Of a DNA stretch of 64,000 nt, positions 16,291 through 25,355 are shown piece after piece. A program made the translations under genes and the position numbers. The stretch covers positions 39,364 through 103,363 of the forward strand of contig LSKF01000020.1 of the NCBI GenBank assembly GCA_001556995.1, in the 5' to 3' direction. Origin of the DNA: Erythrobacteraceae bacterium CCH12-C2. GTDB lineage: Bacteria > Pseudomonadota > Alphaproteobacteria > Sphingomonadales > Sphingomonadaceae. Position 1 is the stretch's first letter; every line of letters begins with the position of its first letter. The notes beneath the pieces are model-generated. The model saw only the letters and a program-made list of their open reading frames with translations. It did not search any database and was not told where the DNA came from.

Positions 16291-18873
16291 TTATTTTGCC
16301 GTTGAGGCTTTCTTTTTTGCCGGGGCTTTTTTGGCGGTCGGCTTTTTAACTGCGGCCTTTTTTGCGAGGGCCTTCTTGGCCGGCGCCTTCTTTTTCGCCT
16401 TCCCCTTGGCCGGGCCCTTGGCAATGCGCGCATCGATCAGCTCGATCGCAGCGACAAGGGTCACGTCCTCGGGCTTGGCGTCGCGCGGGATCGTGGCGTT
16501 GGTGGTGCCATCGGTCACGTAGGGGCCGAAGCGGCCCGGCATCACCTTGATCTCACCCCCGCTGACTGGGTGCACGCCCAGCGTTGCGATCGGCTCAGAC
16601 TTGCCGCGCGCCGCGCCGCCGCGCATCGCCGCCTGCGCGAGGATATCGACCGCCCGGTTCATCCCCACCTCGAACACCTCACGGGTGTTGGTGAGCTTGC
16701 CGTACTTGCCATCGTGGCGGAGATAGGGGCCGTAACGCCCGATATTCGCTTCGATTTCGAGGCCCGTATCGGGATGCGCGCCGATGATGCGGGGGAGATC
16801 GAGCAGCTTGACCGCCCAGTCGAGATCGAAGTCGTCCAAGTCCTTGGGGATGCTCGCGCGCTTGGCCTCCTTGCCCTCGCCCATTTCGACATAGGGGCCA
16901 AAGCGGCCGGTCTTGCGCGTGATGTTCTCGCCGGTTTCGGGGTGCTGACCGATGACGCCGTCCTCGGCCCCGCCCTCACCCTCGCCGCCCGGCTGGGCGA
17001 AGCGGCGGGTGTATTTGCACTCGGGGTAATTGGCGCAGGCGACAAAGGCGCCGAAGCGTCCGCCCCTCAGGCTCAGCCGCCCGTTGGCACGGCCCTCGCT
17101 GGCGCAGAGCGGGCAGGCGCGCGGGTCCGAGCCGTCTTCGCGCGGGGGAAAGAGGAAATCGCCGAGATATTCATCGAGCGCCTCGGTCACTTCCGAGGGC
17201 ATCTTCTCCATCACCTCATCGGCCTTGGGCTTGAAGTCCTTCCAGAACCGCGCGAGCAGCAGCTTGTAATCCTCGCGCCCGTCGGAGACGACATCGAGTT
17301 CGTCCTCCATCCCGGCGGTGAAGTCGTAGGCGACATAGGTGGGGAAGAAGCGTTCGAGGAAGGCGGTCAGCAACCGGCCTGATTCCTCGGCGAAGAAGCG
17401 GTTCTTCTCCATCCGCACATAGGCCCGGTCGCGCAGGGTCTGAATGGTCGAGGCATAGGTCGAAGGCCGGCCGATGCCGAGTTCCTCGAGCCGCTTGACG
17501 AGCGATGCTTCCGAGAAGCGCGGCGGCGGCTGGGTGAAGTGCTGGGTGGCATCGACGCCGAGTTTCGCCAGGCAATCGCCCATACGCATCACCGGAAGCA
17601 GGCCGCCGTCCTCATCCTCGCTATCGTCAAAGCCTTCCTGATAGACCGCGAGGAAGCCCGGGAACTTCACCACCTGCCCGGTGGCGCGCAGCTCATGTTG
17701 ACCGGTGGCATCGCGGAACGTGACCGTGGTGCGTTCCAGCTGCGCGGTGGCCATCTGGCTCGCCATCGCGCGCTTGAAGATGAGGTCGTAAAGCTTGGCC
17801 TCGTCACCGCTGCCCACGCGGTCGCGGGTGAAATCGGTGGGGCGGATCGCCTCGTGGGCTTCCTGCGCGTTCTTGGCCTTGGTGCTGTAGAAGCGCGGCT
17901 TTTCGGGCAAGTACGCCTTGTCATATCGGGCCGCGATGGCATCGCGCAGCGCCATGATCGCGCCCGGGTCCATCTGCACCCCGTCGGTCCGCATATAGGT
18001 GATCGCGCCCGCCTCATACAGCGATTGCGCCAGCCGCATGGTATGCTGCGCTGAATAGCCAAGCTTGCGTGCAGCCTCCTGTTGCAAGGTCGAGGTGGTG
18101 AACGGCGGTGCAGGGTTGCGCTTGACCGGCTTGGTCTCGACGCCTTCAACGGTGAAGCGTCCGGCCTCGACCGCGGCCTTAGCCTTCATGGCGATGCCCT
18201 GCTCGCCGAGGCTGAGCTTGTCGAGCTTCTCGCCGCCGAACTTTACCAGCCTTGCGATAAATTCGGTGCCATCGTGCTGCATCCGCGCGGCGACCGACCA
18301 GTACTCGACCGCCCGAAACGCCTCGATCTCGCGCTCGCGCTCGACGATCAGGCGCAGCGCGACCGATTGCACGCGCCCCGCGCTCTTGGCCCCCGGGAGC
18401 TTCCTCCACAGCACCGGCGAGAGGGTGAAGCCGAAGAGGTAATCGAGCGCGCGGCGCGCCAGATAGGCGTCGATCAGCGGCTGATCGAGCTCGCGCGGCT
18501 TGGCCATGGCGGCGGTCACCGCAGGCTTGGTGATGGCGTTGAAGGTGACCCGGTCGACCAGCGCGGGCACCGACTTCTTCTTCTTCAGCAGCTCCAGCAC
18601 GTGCCAGCTGATCGCCTCGCCCTCGCGGTCAGGGTCGGTCGCGAGCACGAGGCGCGAGGCTCCCTTGGCAGCGTCGGCGATTTCCTTGAAGCGGCTCTGC
18701 TTGTCGCGGTAGAGTTCCCACTCCATCGCAAAATCCGCCTCGGGATCAACGCTGCCATCCTTGGGCGGCAAATCGCGGACATGGCCATAGGAGGCGAGGA
18801 CCTTGAAGTCCTTGCCGAGATATTTCTCGATGGTTTTTGCCTTGGCGGGGGATTCGACGATGACGAGTTGCAT
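16291..18873 (-). CDS. topA: DNA topoisomerase I
   Basis: An 860-residue type IA topoisomerase that relaxes negative supercoils. The Toprim domain begins at MQLVIVESPAKAKTIEKYLG and includes ATDPDREGEAISWH with the metal-binding acidic residues. The active-site tyrosine lies in EAGAITYMRTDG. After the core there is one C4 zinc ribbon (CPLCASEGRANG to CANYPECKY), then two to three topoisomerase C-terminal repeats (GRFGPYVEMG, GRYGPYLRH, GRFGPYVTDG). The protein ends with a Lys/Ala-rich basic tail of about 45 residues that probably contacts DNA. dprA lies upstream on the same strand. Confidence 0.96.
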   Translation of the reverse strand: MQLVIVESPAKAKTIEKYLGKDFKVLASYGHVRDLPPKDGSVDPEADFAMEWELYRDKQSRFKEIADAAKGASRLVLATDPDREGEAISWHVLELLKKKKSVPALVDRVTFNAITKPAVTAAMAKPRELDQPLIDAYLARRALDYLFGFTLSPVLWRKLPGAKSAGRVQSVALRLIVEREREIEAFRAVEYWSVAARMQHDGTEFIARLVKFGGEKLDKLSLGEQGIAMKAKAAVEAGRFTVEGVETKPVKRNPAPPFTTSTLQQEAARKLGYSAQHTMRLAQSLYEAGAITYMRTDGVQMDPGAIMALRDAIAARYDKAYLPEKPRFYSTKAKNAQEAHEAIRPTDFTRDRVGSGDEAKLYDLIFKRAMASQMATAQLERTTVTFRDATGQHELRATGQVVKFPGFLAVYQEGFDDSEDEDGGLLPVMRMGDCLAKLGVDATQHFTQPPPRFSEASLVKRLEELGIGRPSTYASTIQTLRDRAYVRMEKNRFFAEESGRLLTAFLERFFPTYVAYDFTAGMEDELDVVSDGREDYKLLLARFWKDFKPKADEVMEKMPSEVTEALDEYLGDFLFPPREDGSDPRACPLCASEGRANGRLSLRGGRFGAFVACANYPECKYTRRFAQPGGEGEGGAEDGVIGQHPETGENITRKTGRFGPYVEMGEGKEAKRASIPKDLDDFDLDWAVKLLDLPRIIGAHPDTGLEIEANIGRYGPYLRHDGKYGKLTNTREVFEVGMNRAVDILAQAAMRGGAARGKSEPIATLGVHPVSGGEIKVMPGRFGPYVTDGTTNATIPRDAKPEDVTLVAAIELIDARIAKGPAKGKAKKKAPAKKALAKKAAVKKPTAKKAPAKKKASTAK

Positions 18874-18950
18874 AATGCCTTGGGGGTGTCCCTTACGTGT
18901 GTACGCGCGAGGGTGGGACGGCGGCGCTTACAGCGTCAAGAGGGAAGTGC

Positions 18951-20081
18951 CTAGCCTGCGCGGCGTACCGTGCCGTCAGCCTCGCGTACCAGATCGCCTG
19001 AAAGCTCGAGTTCAAGCAGCGCCATGTGGACTTCGGCCGCGCTCGCGCCGGACTGTCGGATCAGTTCATCGACGCTGACCGGCGCGTTGGTGAGCAGGCT
19101 GGCCATATCGCCGCTCAAATCGGCGCGCGCCTCGCCCCAATCGAGCTTGGCAAGCTCGGCATAGTCGAAATCCGCCGTCCCCTCGGCCACCCGGAAGCGC
19201 GAACGGGCTTCGCCGGTGAAGCTTTGGAGGAGTTCCACTACCTCATCGGGCGTCTGCACCAGCACCGCGCCTTCGCGGATCAGCTGATTGCAGCCCGAGG
19301 CGCGGGCATCGAGCGGGGAGCCGGGGATCGCCATGACCTCGCGCCCCGCCTCGCCCGCCAGCCGCGCGGTGATGAGGCTGCCCGATTGCGGCGCGGCCTC
19401 GACCACCAGCGTGCCCAAAGCGAGGCCAGCGATGATGCGGTTGCGCGAGGGAAAATGCCGCCCGCGCGGTTCAGTGCCGGGGGGCTGTTCGGCGATCAGC
19501 AGCGCTTCGGCTGCGATCCGCTCCTGCAATTTGGCGTGCTTCGGCGGATAGGCGATGTCGATGCCGCTGGCGATGACACCGATGGTAGCCGGGAAGGCGC
19601 CCTCATGCGCCGCGCCGTCGATGCCGCGCGCCAGCCCTGAAACAACGGTAATCCCCTCCTCGGCCAGCGCCGCAGCGAAGTCGCGCGCCAGCTTGACCGC
19701 CGCAGCACTGGCATTGCGCGCGCCGACGAGGGCGACGCACGGGGAGGAGGCAAGCGCCAGCCTGCCCCGGCAGGTAACAATCGGGGGAGCGCTGTCGAGT
19801 TCGGCCAGCAAGGCCGGATAATCCGCCTGATCGTGAAACAGGTAGCGCGCGCCTGATTTGCGCACCGCGAGGATTTCCCGCTCGATCCGCTCCGCAGGCG
19901 CAGGGCGATAGGGCTCGCGTCCGCGCCGCGCGAGATCGGGGAGCGCATCCAGCGCCGCCTCTGCCGAGCCGAAGCGCGCCATCAATTGGCGATAGCTCAC
20001 CGGGCCAATGTTGGGCGAGCGCAGCAAGCGGATGCGCGCGAAAGCTTCGGTCTGGGTGAGTGTGAGTGCGACCTCGTCCAT
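18951..20081 (-). CDS. dprA: DNA processing protein DprA
   Basis: A 376-residue protein that loads RecA onto incoming single-stranded DNA during transformation. An N-terminal helix-hairpin-like region (IRLLRSPNIGPVSYRQLM) is followed by the Rossmann core: LVGARNASAAAVKLARDFAA, VVSGLARGIDGAAHEGA, IAEQPPGTEPRGRHFPSRNRIIAGL and SGSLITARLA. The C-terminal 60 residues form a winged-helix domain (PVSVDELIRQSGASAAEV). The frame is open to 20120, but those codons translate the palindromic repeat at 20085-20166. The ATG at 20081 (MDEVALTLTQ) is used; one at 20090 is possible. Confidence 0.92.
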   Translation of the reverse strand: MDEVALTLTQTEAFARIRLLRSPNIGPVSYRQLMARFGSAEAALDALPDLARRGREPYRPAPAERIEREILAVRKSGARYLFHDQADYPALLAELDSAPPIVTCRGRLALASSPCVALVGARNASAAAVKLARDFAAALAEEGITVVSGLARGIDGAAHEGAFPATIGVIASGIDIAYPPKHAKLQERIAAEALLIAEQPPGTEPRGRHFPSRNRIIAGLALGTLVVEAAPQSGSLITARLAGEAGREVMAIPGSPLDARASGCNQLIREGAVLVQTPDEVVELLQSFTGEARSRFRVAEGTADFDYAELAKLDWGEARADLSGDMASLLTNAPVSVDELIRQSGASAAEVHMALLELELSGDLVREADGTVRRAG

Positions 20082-20084
20082 TTC

Positions 20085-20166
20085 CGTCATCCCAGCAAAA
20101 GCTGGGACCTCGAGCGGCAAGCACTGCGCCCGGAAGCCCTGGGCCCCAGCCTTCGCTGGGGTGACG
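20085..20166. repeat. Inverted pair of GTCATCCCAGC-type palindromic repeats
   Basis: CGTCATCCCAGCAAAAGC at the left end and GCTGGGGTGACG at the right end form an inverted pair around about 50 bases, between plsY and dprA. It has the same arrangement as 1177-1249. Confidence 0.8.
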
Positions 20167-20181
20167 ATGGAAAGAAAGAAC

Positions 20182-20772
20182 TCACGGTGCCCTGCCCGAT
20201 GCCCCCACCTTCGGCTCCTCTCCGCGAATCAAGCGGCCGATATTGGCGCGGTGCTGAACGATCACGATCGCGGCAATCACGATAAGCGCCGGGATCACGT
20301 GCGGAAACCCCATGCCCCACGCGACCAGCGGCGCGGCAATCACGCTCACCAGCGAAGAGACGCTCGAAATCCGGCTGATGGCGAGCGTCGCGACCCAGAT
20401 CATGGCGCACACGAAAAATGCCGGGAAGGCCAGCGCGCCGAGCGCGCCCGCAGCGCTGGCAAAGCCCTTGCCACCCTTGAAGGCAAGCCACGGTGTAAAG
20501 CAATGCCCGGCGACCGCAGCGACGCCCGCGATGCCTTCAGTTCCCGGCCACACGGCCCCGGCCACCAGCACCGACGCCACGGCCTTGCCAGCATCCAGCA
20601 GCACCGTGGCCGCCGCCAATCCCTTGTTGCCGGTACGCAGCACATTGGTCGCCCCGATGCTCCCACTTCCGATTGCACGCACATCCCCCAGCCCCGCCGC
20701 GCGGGTGAGGATTAGGCCGAAGGGGATCGAGCCGAGGGCAAAGCCAAGAACAGCGGCGAAAACAAATTCCAA
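20182..20772 (-). CDS. plsY: Glycerol-3-phosphate acyltransferase PlsY
   Basis: A 196-residue inner-membrane enzyme that transfers an acyl group from acyl-phosphate to glycerol 3-phosphate, the first step of phospholipid synthesis. The cytoplasmic loops carry the family motifs: SIPFGLILTRAAGLGDVR, GSGSIGATNVLRTG, and HCFTPWLAFKGGKGFASAAG with the substrate-binding histidine/lysine region. Four to five hydrophobic segments surround them. The start is a TTG at 20772 with GGAGAG upstream. A dispersed-repeat pair lies just upstream of the start. Confidence 0.94.
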   Translation of the reverse strand: MEFVFAAVLGFALGSIPFGLILTRAAGLGDVRAIGSGSIGATNVLRTGNKGLAAATVLLDAGKAVASVLVAGAVWPGTEGIAGVAAVAGHCFTPWLAFKGGKGFASAAGALGALAFPAFFVCAMIWVATLAISRISSVSSLVSVIAAPLVAWGMGFPHVIPALIVIAAIVIVQHRANIGRLIRGEEPKVGASGRAP

Positions 20773-20780
20773 GACACTCT

Positions 20781-20896
20781 CCGTTCGCCCCGAGCTTGTC
20801 GAAGGGCTGCACTTCTTTCTAGCGCCCAGCGTTCCAAAAGAAAGACAAGGGTTGGCCTTAGGCCCACTTCGTGTCCGACAAGCTCAGCCCGAACGG
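20781..20896. repeat. Pair of CTTGTCGAAG-type palindromic repeats
   Basis: A copy at 20781-20808 (CGAGCTTGTCGAAGGGC) and an inverted, slightly truncated copy at 20874-20896 (CCGACAAGCTCAGCCC) face each other in the gap between plsY and the HTH/EF-hand gene, about 110 bases before the latter's start. The pair could form a long hairpin on either strand. Confidence 0.78.
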
Positions 20897-21007
20897 AGGT
20901 TTTCTAAACGTCAAAGCCCCATTGGCCCGCTTTACGGATCCCTCAGTGGCGGTGCTACGGTCCAACCATACTTTCGCGCGCTTCGGCCAGCCGCTAGGTT
21001 GACAGCC

Positions 21008-22000
21008 ATGGACGCGAACCACCCGATCAACCGCCTGACCGAGCGCGAGAAAGAGGTGCTGCGCGCATGGCTGGGTCACAAGTCGGCCAAGGAGATCGCG
21101 CTCGATCTCGGCATAACGCATCACGCGGTCGAAAAACGGCTCAAGATGGCGCGGACCAAGCTTGATGCCGGGTCGTCGCTCGAAGCGGCGCGGATGCTGG
21201 CAGAGGCCGAAGGGGCTGCCGCAGGGTACGGTCAGGCCGTAACCGCTGCGCCGGACCTAGCCCCACCCCCTCAGCTGCGTTCATCGCGGCGATACCGACC
21301 CATCGCAATTGGAGGTATCGCCATGTCGCTTGCCATTGTTCTCATCCTTGCCCTCACGACCGGAGGACAACCCTCCGCCGCCGATTCAATGGCATCGGCG
21401 AAGGTTGAAACAATCAAAATCGACCGCAATCTCGAGCCGATCTTTGACCAGCTCGACGAGAACCGGAGCGGATTTCTGGAAAACCCGGAATCTCCCTTTG
21501 TCACGCTCGCCTTCATCAACCCGGACCAACCCGACGACGCCCCTGGGACTGCCGTGCTTGGTGACGGACGCGATCCAGCCCAAATCGCCGAATTTTACAA
21601 AGTTGCCGATAGGGACTCGGATGATCGCGTCTCATTTCGCGAATATTATGTCTGGAGTCGCGATCGACTGGACGCGCTCGGCATCGACACCAGCATGGTG
21701 CTGAAGGTCATCCCTGAGCCCGGCGATGCAGAGATTGTCTTCACGCCCGATTTCGATCATTTGGACCAAAATAAATCCGGCTTCCTAGAAGGAAAGGAAG
21801 CGCCCCAATTGGTGCGCTTTACCGGAAATCCGACGCTGAACCTCAGCGAGAAGGGCGATCGCAATTTTATGTCTGACCGGGTGACAGTTGCCCCGTTAAG
21901 CGATCCTGCGGACTTCTATAAATCAGCGGACTCCGATCGCGACGGGAAGATTTCGCGGCGCGAGTTCGAAGCGTGGGCGAAGGCATCGTCCCAACTCTAG
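21008..22000 (+). CDS. Membrane-anchored LuxR-type HTH protein with four EF-hand loops
   Basis: A 330-residue protein with three parts. Residues 8-52 (NRLTEREKEVLRAWL, then SAKEIALDLGITHHAVEKRLK) form a LuxR/GerE-type helix-turn-helix. After a linker and a basic stretch (RSSRRYR, 91-97) comes one transmembrane segment (about 99-117). The C-terminal half holds four EF-hand calcium loops at 150-161 (DENRSGFLENPE), 201-212 (DRDSDDRVSFRE), 253-264 (DQNKSGFLEGKE) and 308-319 (DSDRDGKISRRE). Positions 1, 3, 5 and 12 are acidic or polar as required; loop 2 has Asp instead of Gly at position 6. The positive-inside rule places the HTH in the cytoplasm and the EF-hands in the periplasm. A role as a calcium-responsive one-component regulator is my inference. 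The start is the ATG at 21008; the much longer open frame upstream is spurious. Confidence 0.8.
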   Translation: MDANHPINRLTEREKEVLRAWLGHKSAKEIALDLGITHHAVEKRLKMARTKLDAGSSLEAARMLAEAEGAAAGYGQAVTAAPDLAPPPQLRSSRRYRPIAIGGIAMSLAIVLILALTTGGQPSAADSMASAKVETIKIDRNLEPIFDQLDENRSGFLENPESPFVTLAFINPDQPDDAPGTAVLGDGRDPAQIAEFYKVADRDSDDRVSFREYYVWSRDRLDALGIDTSMVLKVIPEPGDAEIVFTPDFDHLDQNKSGFLEGKEAPQLVRFTGNPTLNLSEKGDRNFMSDRVTVAPLSDPADFYKSADSDRDGKISRREFEAWAKASSQL

Positions 22001-22049
22001 GCTCACGGGCAGGTTGACCTTGGGCGGATGTTTTACCATCCCCCGCCCA

Positions 22050-22847
22050 ATGACTGACCCGCGCGCCCCCATCCTGCTGTTTGATTCCGGCGTCGGCGGG
22101 CTGACCGTTTATGACGCGCTGCGCAAGGTGCTGCCCGATGCTCCGGTGATTTATGCCGCTGACCTCGCGGGCCTGCCCTATGGCACCAAGACCGAGGCAC
22201 AGATCGCCGCGCGGGTGGCAGGGCTGCTCGGGCGGATGGCCGAACGCTACCAGCCGCGCCTCGCCTGCATTGCCTGCAACACCGCCTCCACCATCGCGCT
22301 CGGCATGGTGCGCGATGTGCTGGCGATCCCGGTGGTGGGCACCGTCCCCGCCATCAAGCCCGCCGCCGCGCTCACCCGCAGCGGCACCATCGGCCTTGTC
22401 GGCACCGAGGCGACCATCAGGCAGGCCTATGTTGACGATCTCGAAGCGCAATTCGCCTCGGACAAACGCCTGCTGCGCATCGCTGCCCCCGGCCTTGTCG
22501 CGGCGGCCGAGGCCAAGCTGCGCGGGCGCCCGGTGGACCCGGCGCTCATCGCCGACGTCCGCGCGCGGCTGGCCGCTCTGCCCGGAGCTGAGGCCATCGA
22601 CACGCTGGTGCTCGCCTGCACGCACTTCCCGCTGCTCACCGAGGAACTGGCTGCAGCCTTCGGGCCCGATATCACGCAGGTCGATGGCGCGGCCGGGATC
22701 GCGCGGCGGATTGCGCAGTTGCTCGAAGGACAGCCGATGACGGCGAGCGGCCCCAACCGCTTCATTATCACAGGGCCTTTGTCGGGTGCTGAGGGACTTG
22801 AGAAAGCGCTCGCCGAACGCGGCTTTGCGCCTGCCGAAGCCTTCTGA
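22050..22847 (+). CDS. murI: Glutamate racemase
   Basis: A 265-residue cofactor-independent racemase supplying D-glutamate for peptidoglycan. The N-terminal LLFDSGVGGLTVYDAL carries the Asp-Ser substrate motif, the first catalytic cysteine is Cys76 in CIACNTAST, and the second lies in LVLACTHFPLL with the adjacent histidine. The segment usually written ADNARFPYGTK appears here as ADLAGLPYGTK, keeping PYG. The ATG at 22050 is preferred to one 12 codons upstream because the family begins a few residues before the DSG motif. Confidence 0.94.
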   Translation: MTDPRAPILLFDSGVGGLTVYDALRKVLPDAPVIYAADLAGLPYGTKTEAQIAARVAGLLGRMAERYQPRLACIACNTASTIALGMVRDVLAIPVVGTVPAIKPAAALTRSGTIGLVGTEATIRQAYVDDLEAQFASDKRLLRIAAPGLVAAAEAKLRGRPVDPALIADVRARLAALPGAEAIDTLVLACTHFPLLTEELAAAFGPDITQVDGAAGIARRIAQLLEGQPMTASGPNRFIITGPLSGAEGLEKALAERGFAPAEAF

Positions 22848-22862
22848 AACCCGCACATTCCC

Positions 22863-22879
22863 TTGCGATTCGCTCGCAA
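22863..22879. promoter_or_regulatory. Palindrome TTGCGA-N5-TCGCAA between murI and hemA
   Basis: A perfect 6-bp inverted repeat with a five-base spacer starts 16 bases after the murI stop and lies about 140 bases before hemA. It could be a small hairpin ending murI or a regulator site for hemA. It does not match the 14-base FNR box spacing. Confidence 0.35.
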
Positions 22880-23018
22880 AGATCGCTGTGGCAATCCGCC
22901 CGCCCCGCCCCTAAATATCCGCGAAACAATCCGCCCACTCATACGTTAGGAGCGGACACAATACGCAGGCAGGAACAGCGCCGGGTGGGCGGCGCTCTAT
23001 GACAAAGAGACGCGCTAA

Positions 23019-24239
23019 GTGAACTACGATCAGATCTTCGACCAGGCGATCGACCGGCTGCACGAAGAAGGGCGCTACCGCGTCTTCATCGATATCATGC
23101 GCAACAAGGGCGCCTATCCCAACGCGCGCTGCTTCCACGGGCATAACGGCCCTAAGCCGATCACGGTGTGGTGTTCCAACGACTATCTGTGCATGGGCCA
23201 GCACGAGAAAGTAATCGGCGCGATGGAAGCCGCGCTGCATGATGTTGGCGCAGGCTCGGGCGGGACCCGCAATATCGGCGGTAACACCCACCTGCATGTC
23301 GAGCTGGAGCGCGAGCTCGCCGACTTGCACGGCAAGGAAGCAGCGCTGCTGTTCACCTCTGGCTACGTGTCGAACGACGCGACCCTCTCCACGCTCGCCA
23401 AGCTGCTGCCGGGCTGCGTGATCTTCTCCGACGCATTGAACCACGCGAGCATGATCGCGGGCATCCGCAATTCGGGCTGCCCCAAGAAGGTGTTCCGCCA
23501 CAATGACGTGGCGCATCTTGAGGAACTGCTCGCCAGCGTCGACATCGACACGCCCAAGCTGATCGCGTTCGAAAGCGTCTATTCGATGGACGGCGATATC
23601 GCCCCGATCCACGCGATCTGCGACCTCGCTGAGAAATACAACGCCCTCACCTATATCGATGAAGTCCACGCCGTCGGCATGTACGGCGCGCGTGGCGGCG
23701 GGATTTCCGAACGCGACGGCGCGGCGCACCGGATCGACATTATCGAGGGCACGCTCGGCAAGGCTTTCGGGGTGATGGGCGGCTATATCGCCGCCTCGGC
23801 CAAGGTAGTGGACTGCATCCGCAGCTATGCGCCGGGGTTCATCTTCACGACCTCGCTCTCGCCGGTGCTGGTGGCGGGTGTGCTCGCATCGGTGCGGCAC
23901 CTCAAGGAGTCCTCGGTCGAACGCAACGCCCAGATGCGCGCGGCCGCGCTGCTCAAGCTGAAGTTCGCTGAAGCGGGTCTCCCGGTCATGGACTCGGTCA
24001 CGCACATCGTCCCGCTGATGGTCGGCGACCCGGTGCGTGCCAAGAAGATCAGCGACATCCTGCTCGCCGAGTACGGTGTCTATGTGCAGCCGATCAACTT
24101 CCCCACCGTGCCCCGCGGCACCGAACGCCTGCGCTTCACGCCGGGGCCGCATCACACCGATGCAATGATGGAAGAACTGACGGCGGCGCTGGTCGAAATC
24201 TGGGACCGGCTTGAGATCGGGCTGGCCGAAGCGGCCTGA
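23019..24239 (+). CDS. hemA: 5-aminolevulinate synthase
   Basis: A 406-residue PLP enzyme condensing glycine and succinyl-CoA to 5-aminolevulinate, the first tetrapyrrole precursor in alphaproteobacteria (C4 or Shemin route). The N-terminus [17 protein letters not shown] is typical. Glycine-rich and substrate regions follow ([34 protein letters not shown]), then [25 protein letters not shown] with the PLP-ring Asp/His region, and the PLP lysine in [15 protein letters not shown]. The GTG at 23019 gives the normal length; a purine-rich AAAGAGA lies upstream. The product feeds haem and, if present in this organism, bacteriochlorophyll. Confidence 0.96.
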   Translation: MNYDQIFDQAIDRLHEEGRYRVFIDIMRNKGAYPNARCFHGHNGPKPITVWCSNDYLCMGQHEKVIGAMEAALHDVGAGSGGTRNIGGNTHLHVELERELADLHGKEAALLFTSGYVSNDATLSTLAKLLPGCVIFSDALNHASMIAGIRNSGCPKKVFRHNDVAHLEELLASVDIDTPKLIAFESVYSMDGDIAPIHAICDLAEKYNALTYIDEVHAVGMYGARGGGISERDGAAHRIDIIEGTLGKAFGVMGGYIAASAKVVDCIRSYAPGFIFTTSLSPVLVAGVLASVRHLKESSVERNAQMRAAALLKLKFAEAGLPVMDSVTHIVPLMVGDPVRAKKISDILLAEYGVYVQPINFPTVPRGTERLRFTPGPHHTDAMMEELTAALVEIWDRLEIGLAEAA

Positions 24240-24322
24240 TCGCCCCTCACTTCCCCACGCATCCTTTGAGCGCGCGGCTTTTGCCGCTAGCAGACCTCTC
24301 GAAACAGATTCGGGAGAGACCA

Positions 24323-25018
24323 ATGGGCGGAACGCCTGACCAGACTTACGCCGAGGTCGTCCTCGGGCGGCGCAGCATTCGCGGCTACCTCGACAAGCCC
24401 GTCCCGCGCGCGCTGATCGAGGAGGTGCTCGCGATGGCGATGCGCTCGCCCTCGTCGATGAACACCCAGCCCTATCATTTCCACGTGATCACCGGCGAAC
24501 CGCTCGACCGCATCCGCAAGGGGAATACCGAGCGGATCCTGGCGGGCGAGCCCGATAGCCGTGAGTTCCGCAAGGGTCATCCCTTTCAAGGCGTCCACCG
24601 CGACCGCCAAGTCGGCTGCGCAATCCAGCTGTTCGAAGCCATGGGCATCGCCCGCGATGACAAGGACGCCCGCCAGGACTGGGTCCTGCGCGGCTTCCGC
24701 CAATTCGATGCGCCGGTGTGCGTGATCATCACCTACGACAAGGAACTGTCGGACGCTGACGACACCGTGTTCGATTGCGGCGCGGTAACGACGGCGCTTG
24801 TCAATGCAGCGTGGAGCAAGGGGCTGGGCTGCGTGATCAACTCGCAAGGCATCATGCAATCCCCGGTGGTGCGCGAGCACGCCGGTATCCCCGATGATCA
24901 GGTGATCATGAAGGCGGTCGCAATGGGCTGGCCCGACCCGGACTTCCCCGCCAACCCGGTAAAGATCACCCGCCGCGACGTCAGCGAAGCAGCCCGCTTC
25001 GTGGGGTTTGCGGACTAA
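24323..25018 (+). CDS. Nitroreductase family protein
   Basis: A 231-residue FMN-dependent NAD(P)H nitroreductase-fold protein. The N-terminal RRSIRGYLDKPVPRALIEEVL with SPSSMNTQPYHFHVI is the classical phosphate/FMN-binding start, and the C-terminal GLGCVINSQGIMQS plus VAMGWPDPDFPAN closes the flavin site. Members reduce nitroaromatics, quinones or unsaturated compounds; the physiological substrate is unknown. The ATG at 24323 has GGGAGAG at good spacing. Its stop is four bases from the convergent ynfA end. Confidence 0.9.
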   Translation: MGGTPDQTYAEVVLGRRSIRGYLDKPVPRALIEEVLAMAMRSPSSMNTQPYHFHVITGEPLDRIRKGNTERILAGEPDSREFRKGHPFQGVHRDRQVGCAIQLFEAMGIARDDKDARQDWVLRGFRQFDAPVCVIITYDKELSDADDTVFDCGAVTTALVNAAWSKGLGCVINSQGIMQSPVVREHAGIPDDQVIMKAVAMGWPDPDFPANPVKITRRDVSEAARFVGFAD

Positions 25019-25022
25019 TCCA

Positions 25023-25346
25023 TCAGGCGGCGCGCGGCCCCCACAGGATGATGGCCGCGCCCGCCAGACACACCGCTCCGCCCAGCACGTCCCAACGGTC
25101 CGGCCGCACGCCCTCTACCGCCCACAGCCAGCCGAGGCTCGCGGCAATATAGACCCCGCCATAGGCTGCGAAAGCCCGACCCGCGAAGGCCGCGTCCACC
25201 TTGGTCAGCAGGAAGGCAAACAGACACAGGCTCACCACGCCCGGCACCAGCCAGAGCGGCGAGCGGTCTGCCCTCGCCCACGCCCAAAAGGCGAAGCATC
25301 CGGCGATCTCGGCCAGCGCGGCAAAGGCAAACAGGGCGATGTTCAT
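25023..25346 (-). CDS. YnfA/UPF0060 family membrane protein
   Basis: A 107-residue protein made of four hydrophobic segments, close to the usual length of the YnfA family, which is related to small multidrug-resistance transporters. Family signatures are [14 protein letters not shown] in the first helix pair, [16 protein letters not shown] in the third, and [27 protein letters not shown] at the C-terminus. It is downstream of the haem lipoprotein gene, with a long hairpin in the 103-base gap. Confidence 0.9.
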   Translation of the reverse strand: MNIALFAFAALAEIAGCFAFWAWARADRSPLWLVPGVVSLCLFAFLLTKVDAAFAGRAFAAYGGVYIAASLGWLWAVEGVRPDRWDVLGGAVCLAGAAIILWGPRAA

Positions 25347-25355
25347 CGATCCGCA

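Noticed and set aside
20312..21007. N-terminal 232-codon extension of the HTH/EF-hand protein
   Set aside because: It is antisense to plsY and crosses a dispersed-repeat pair; the HTH domain begins right after the ATG at 21008.
22863..22879. FNR-type box upstream of hemA
   Set aside because: The palindrome TTGCGA-N5-TCGCAA has the wrong length and centre for the FNR consensus; kept only as an unassigned palindrome.
22911..24323. 470-codon open frame on the minus strand opposite hemA
   Set aside because: Antisense shadow of a highly conserved gene; Arg/His-rich with no domain.
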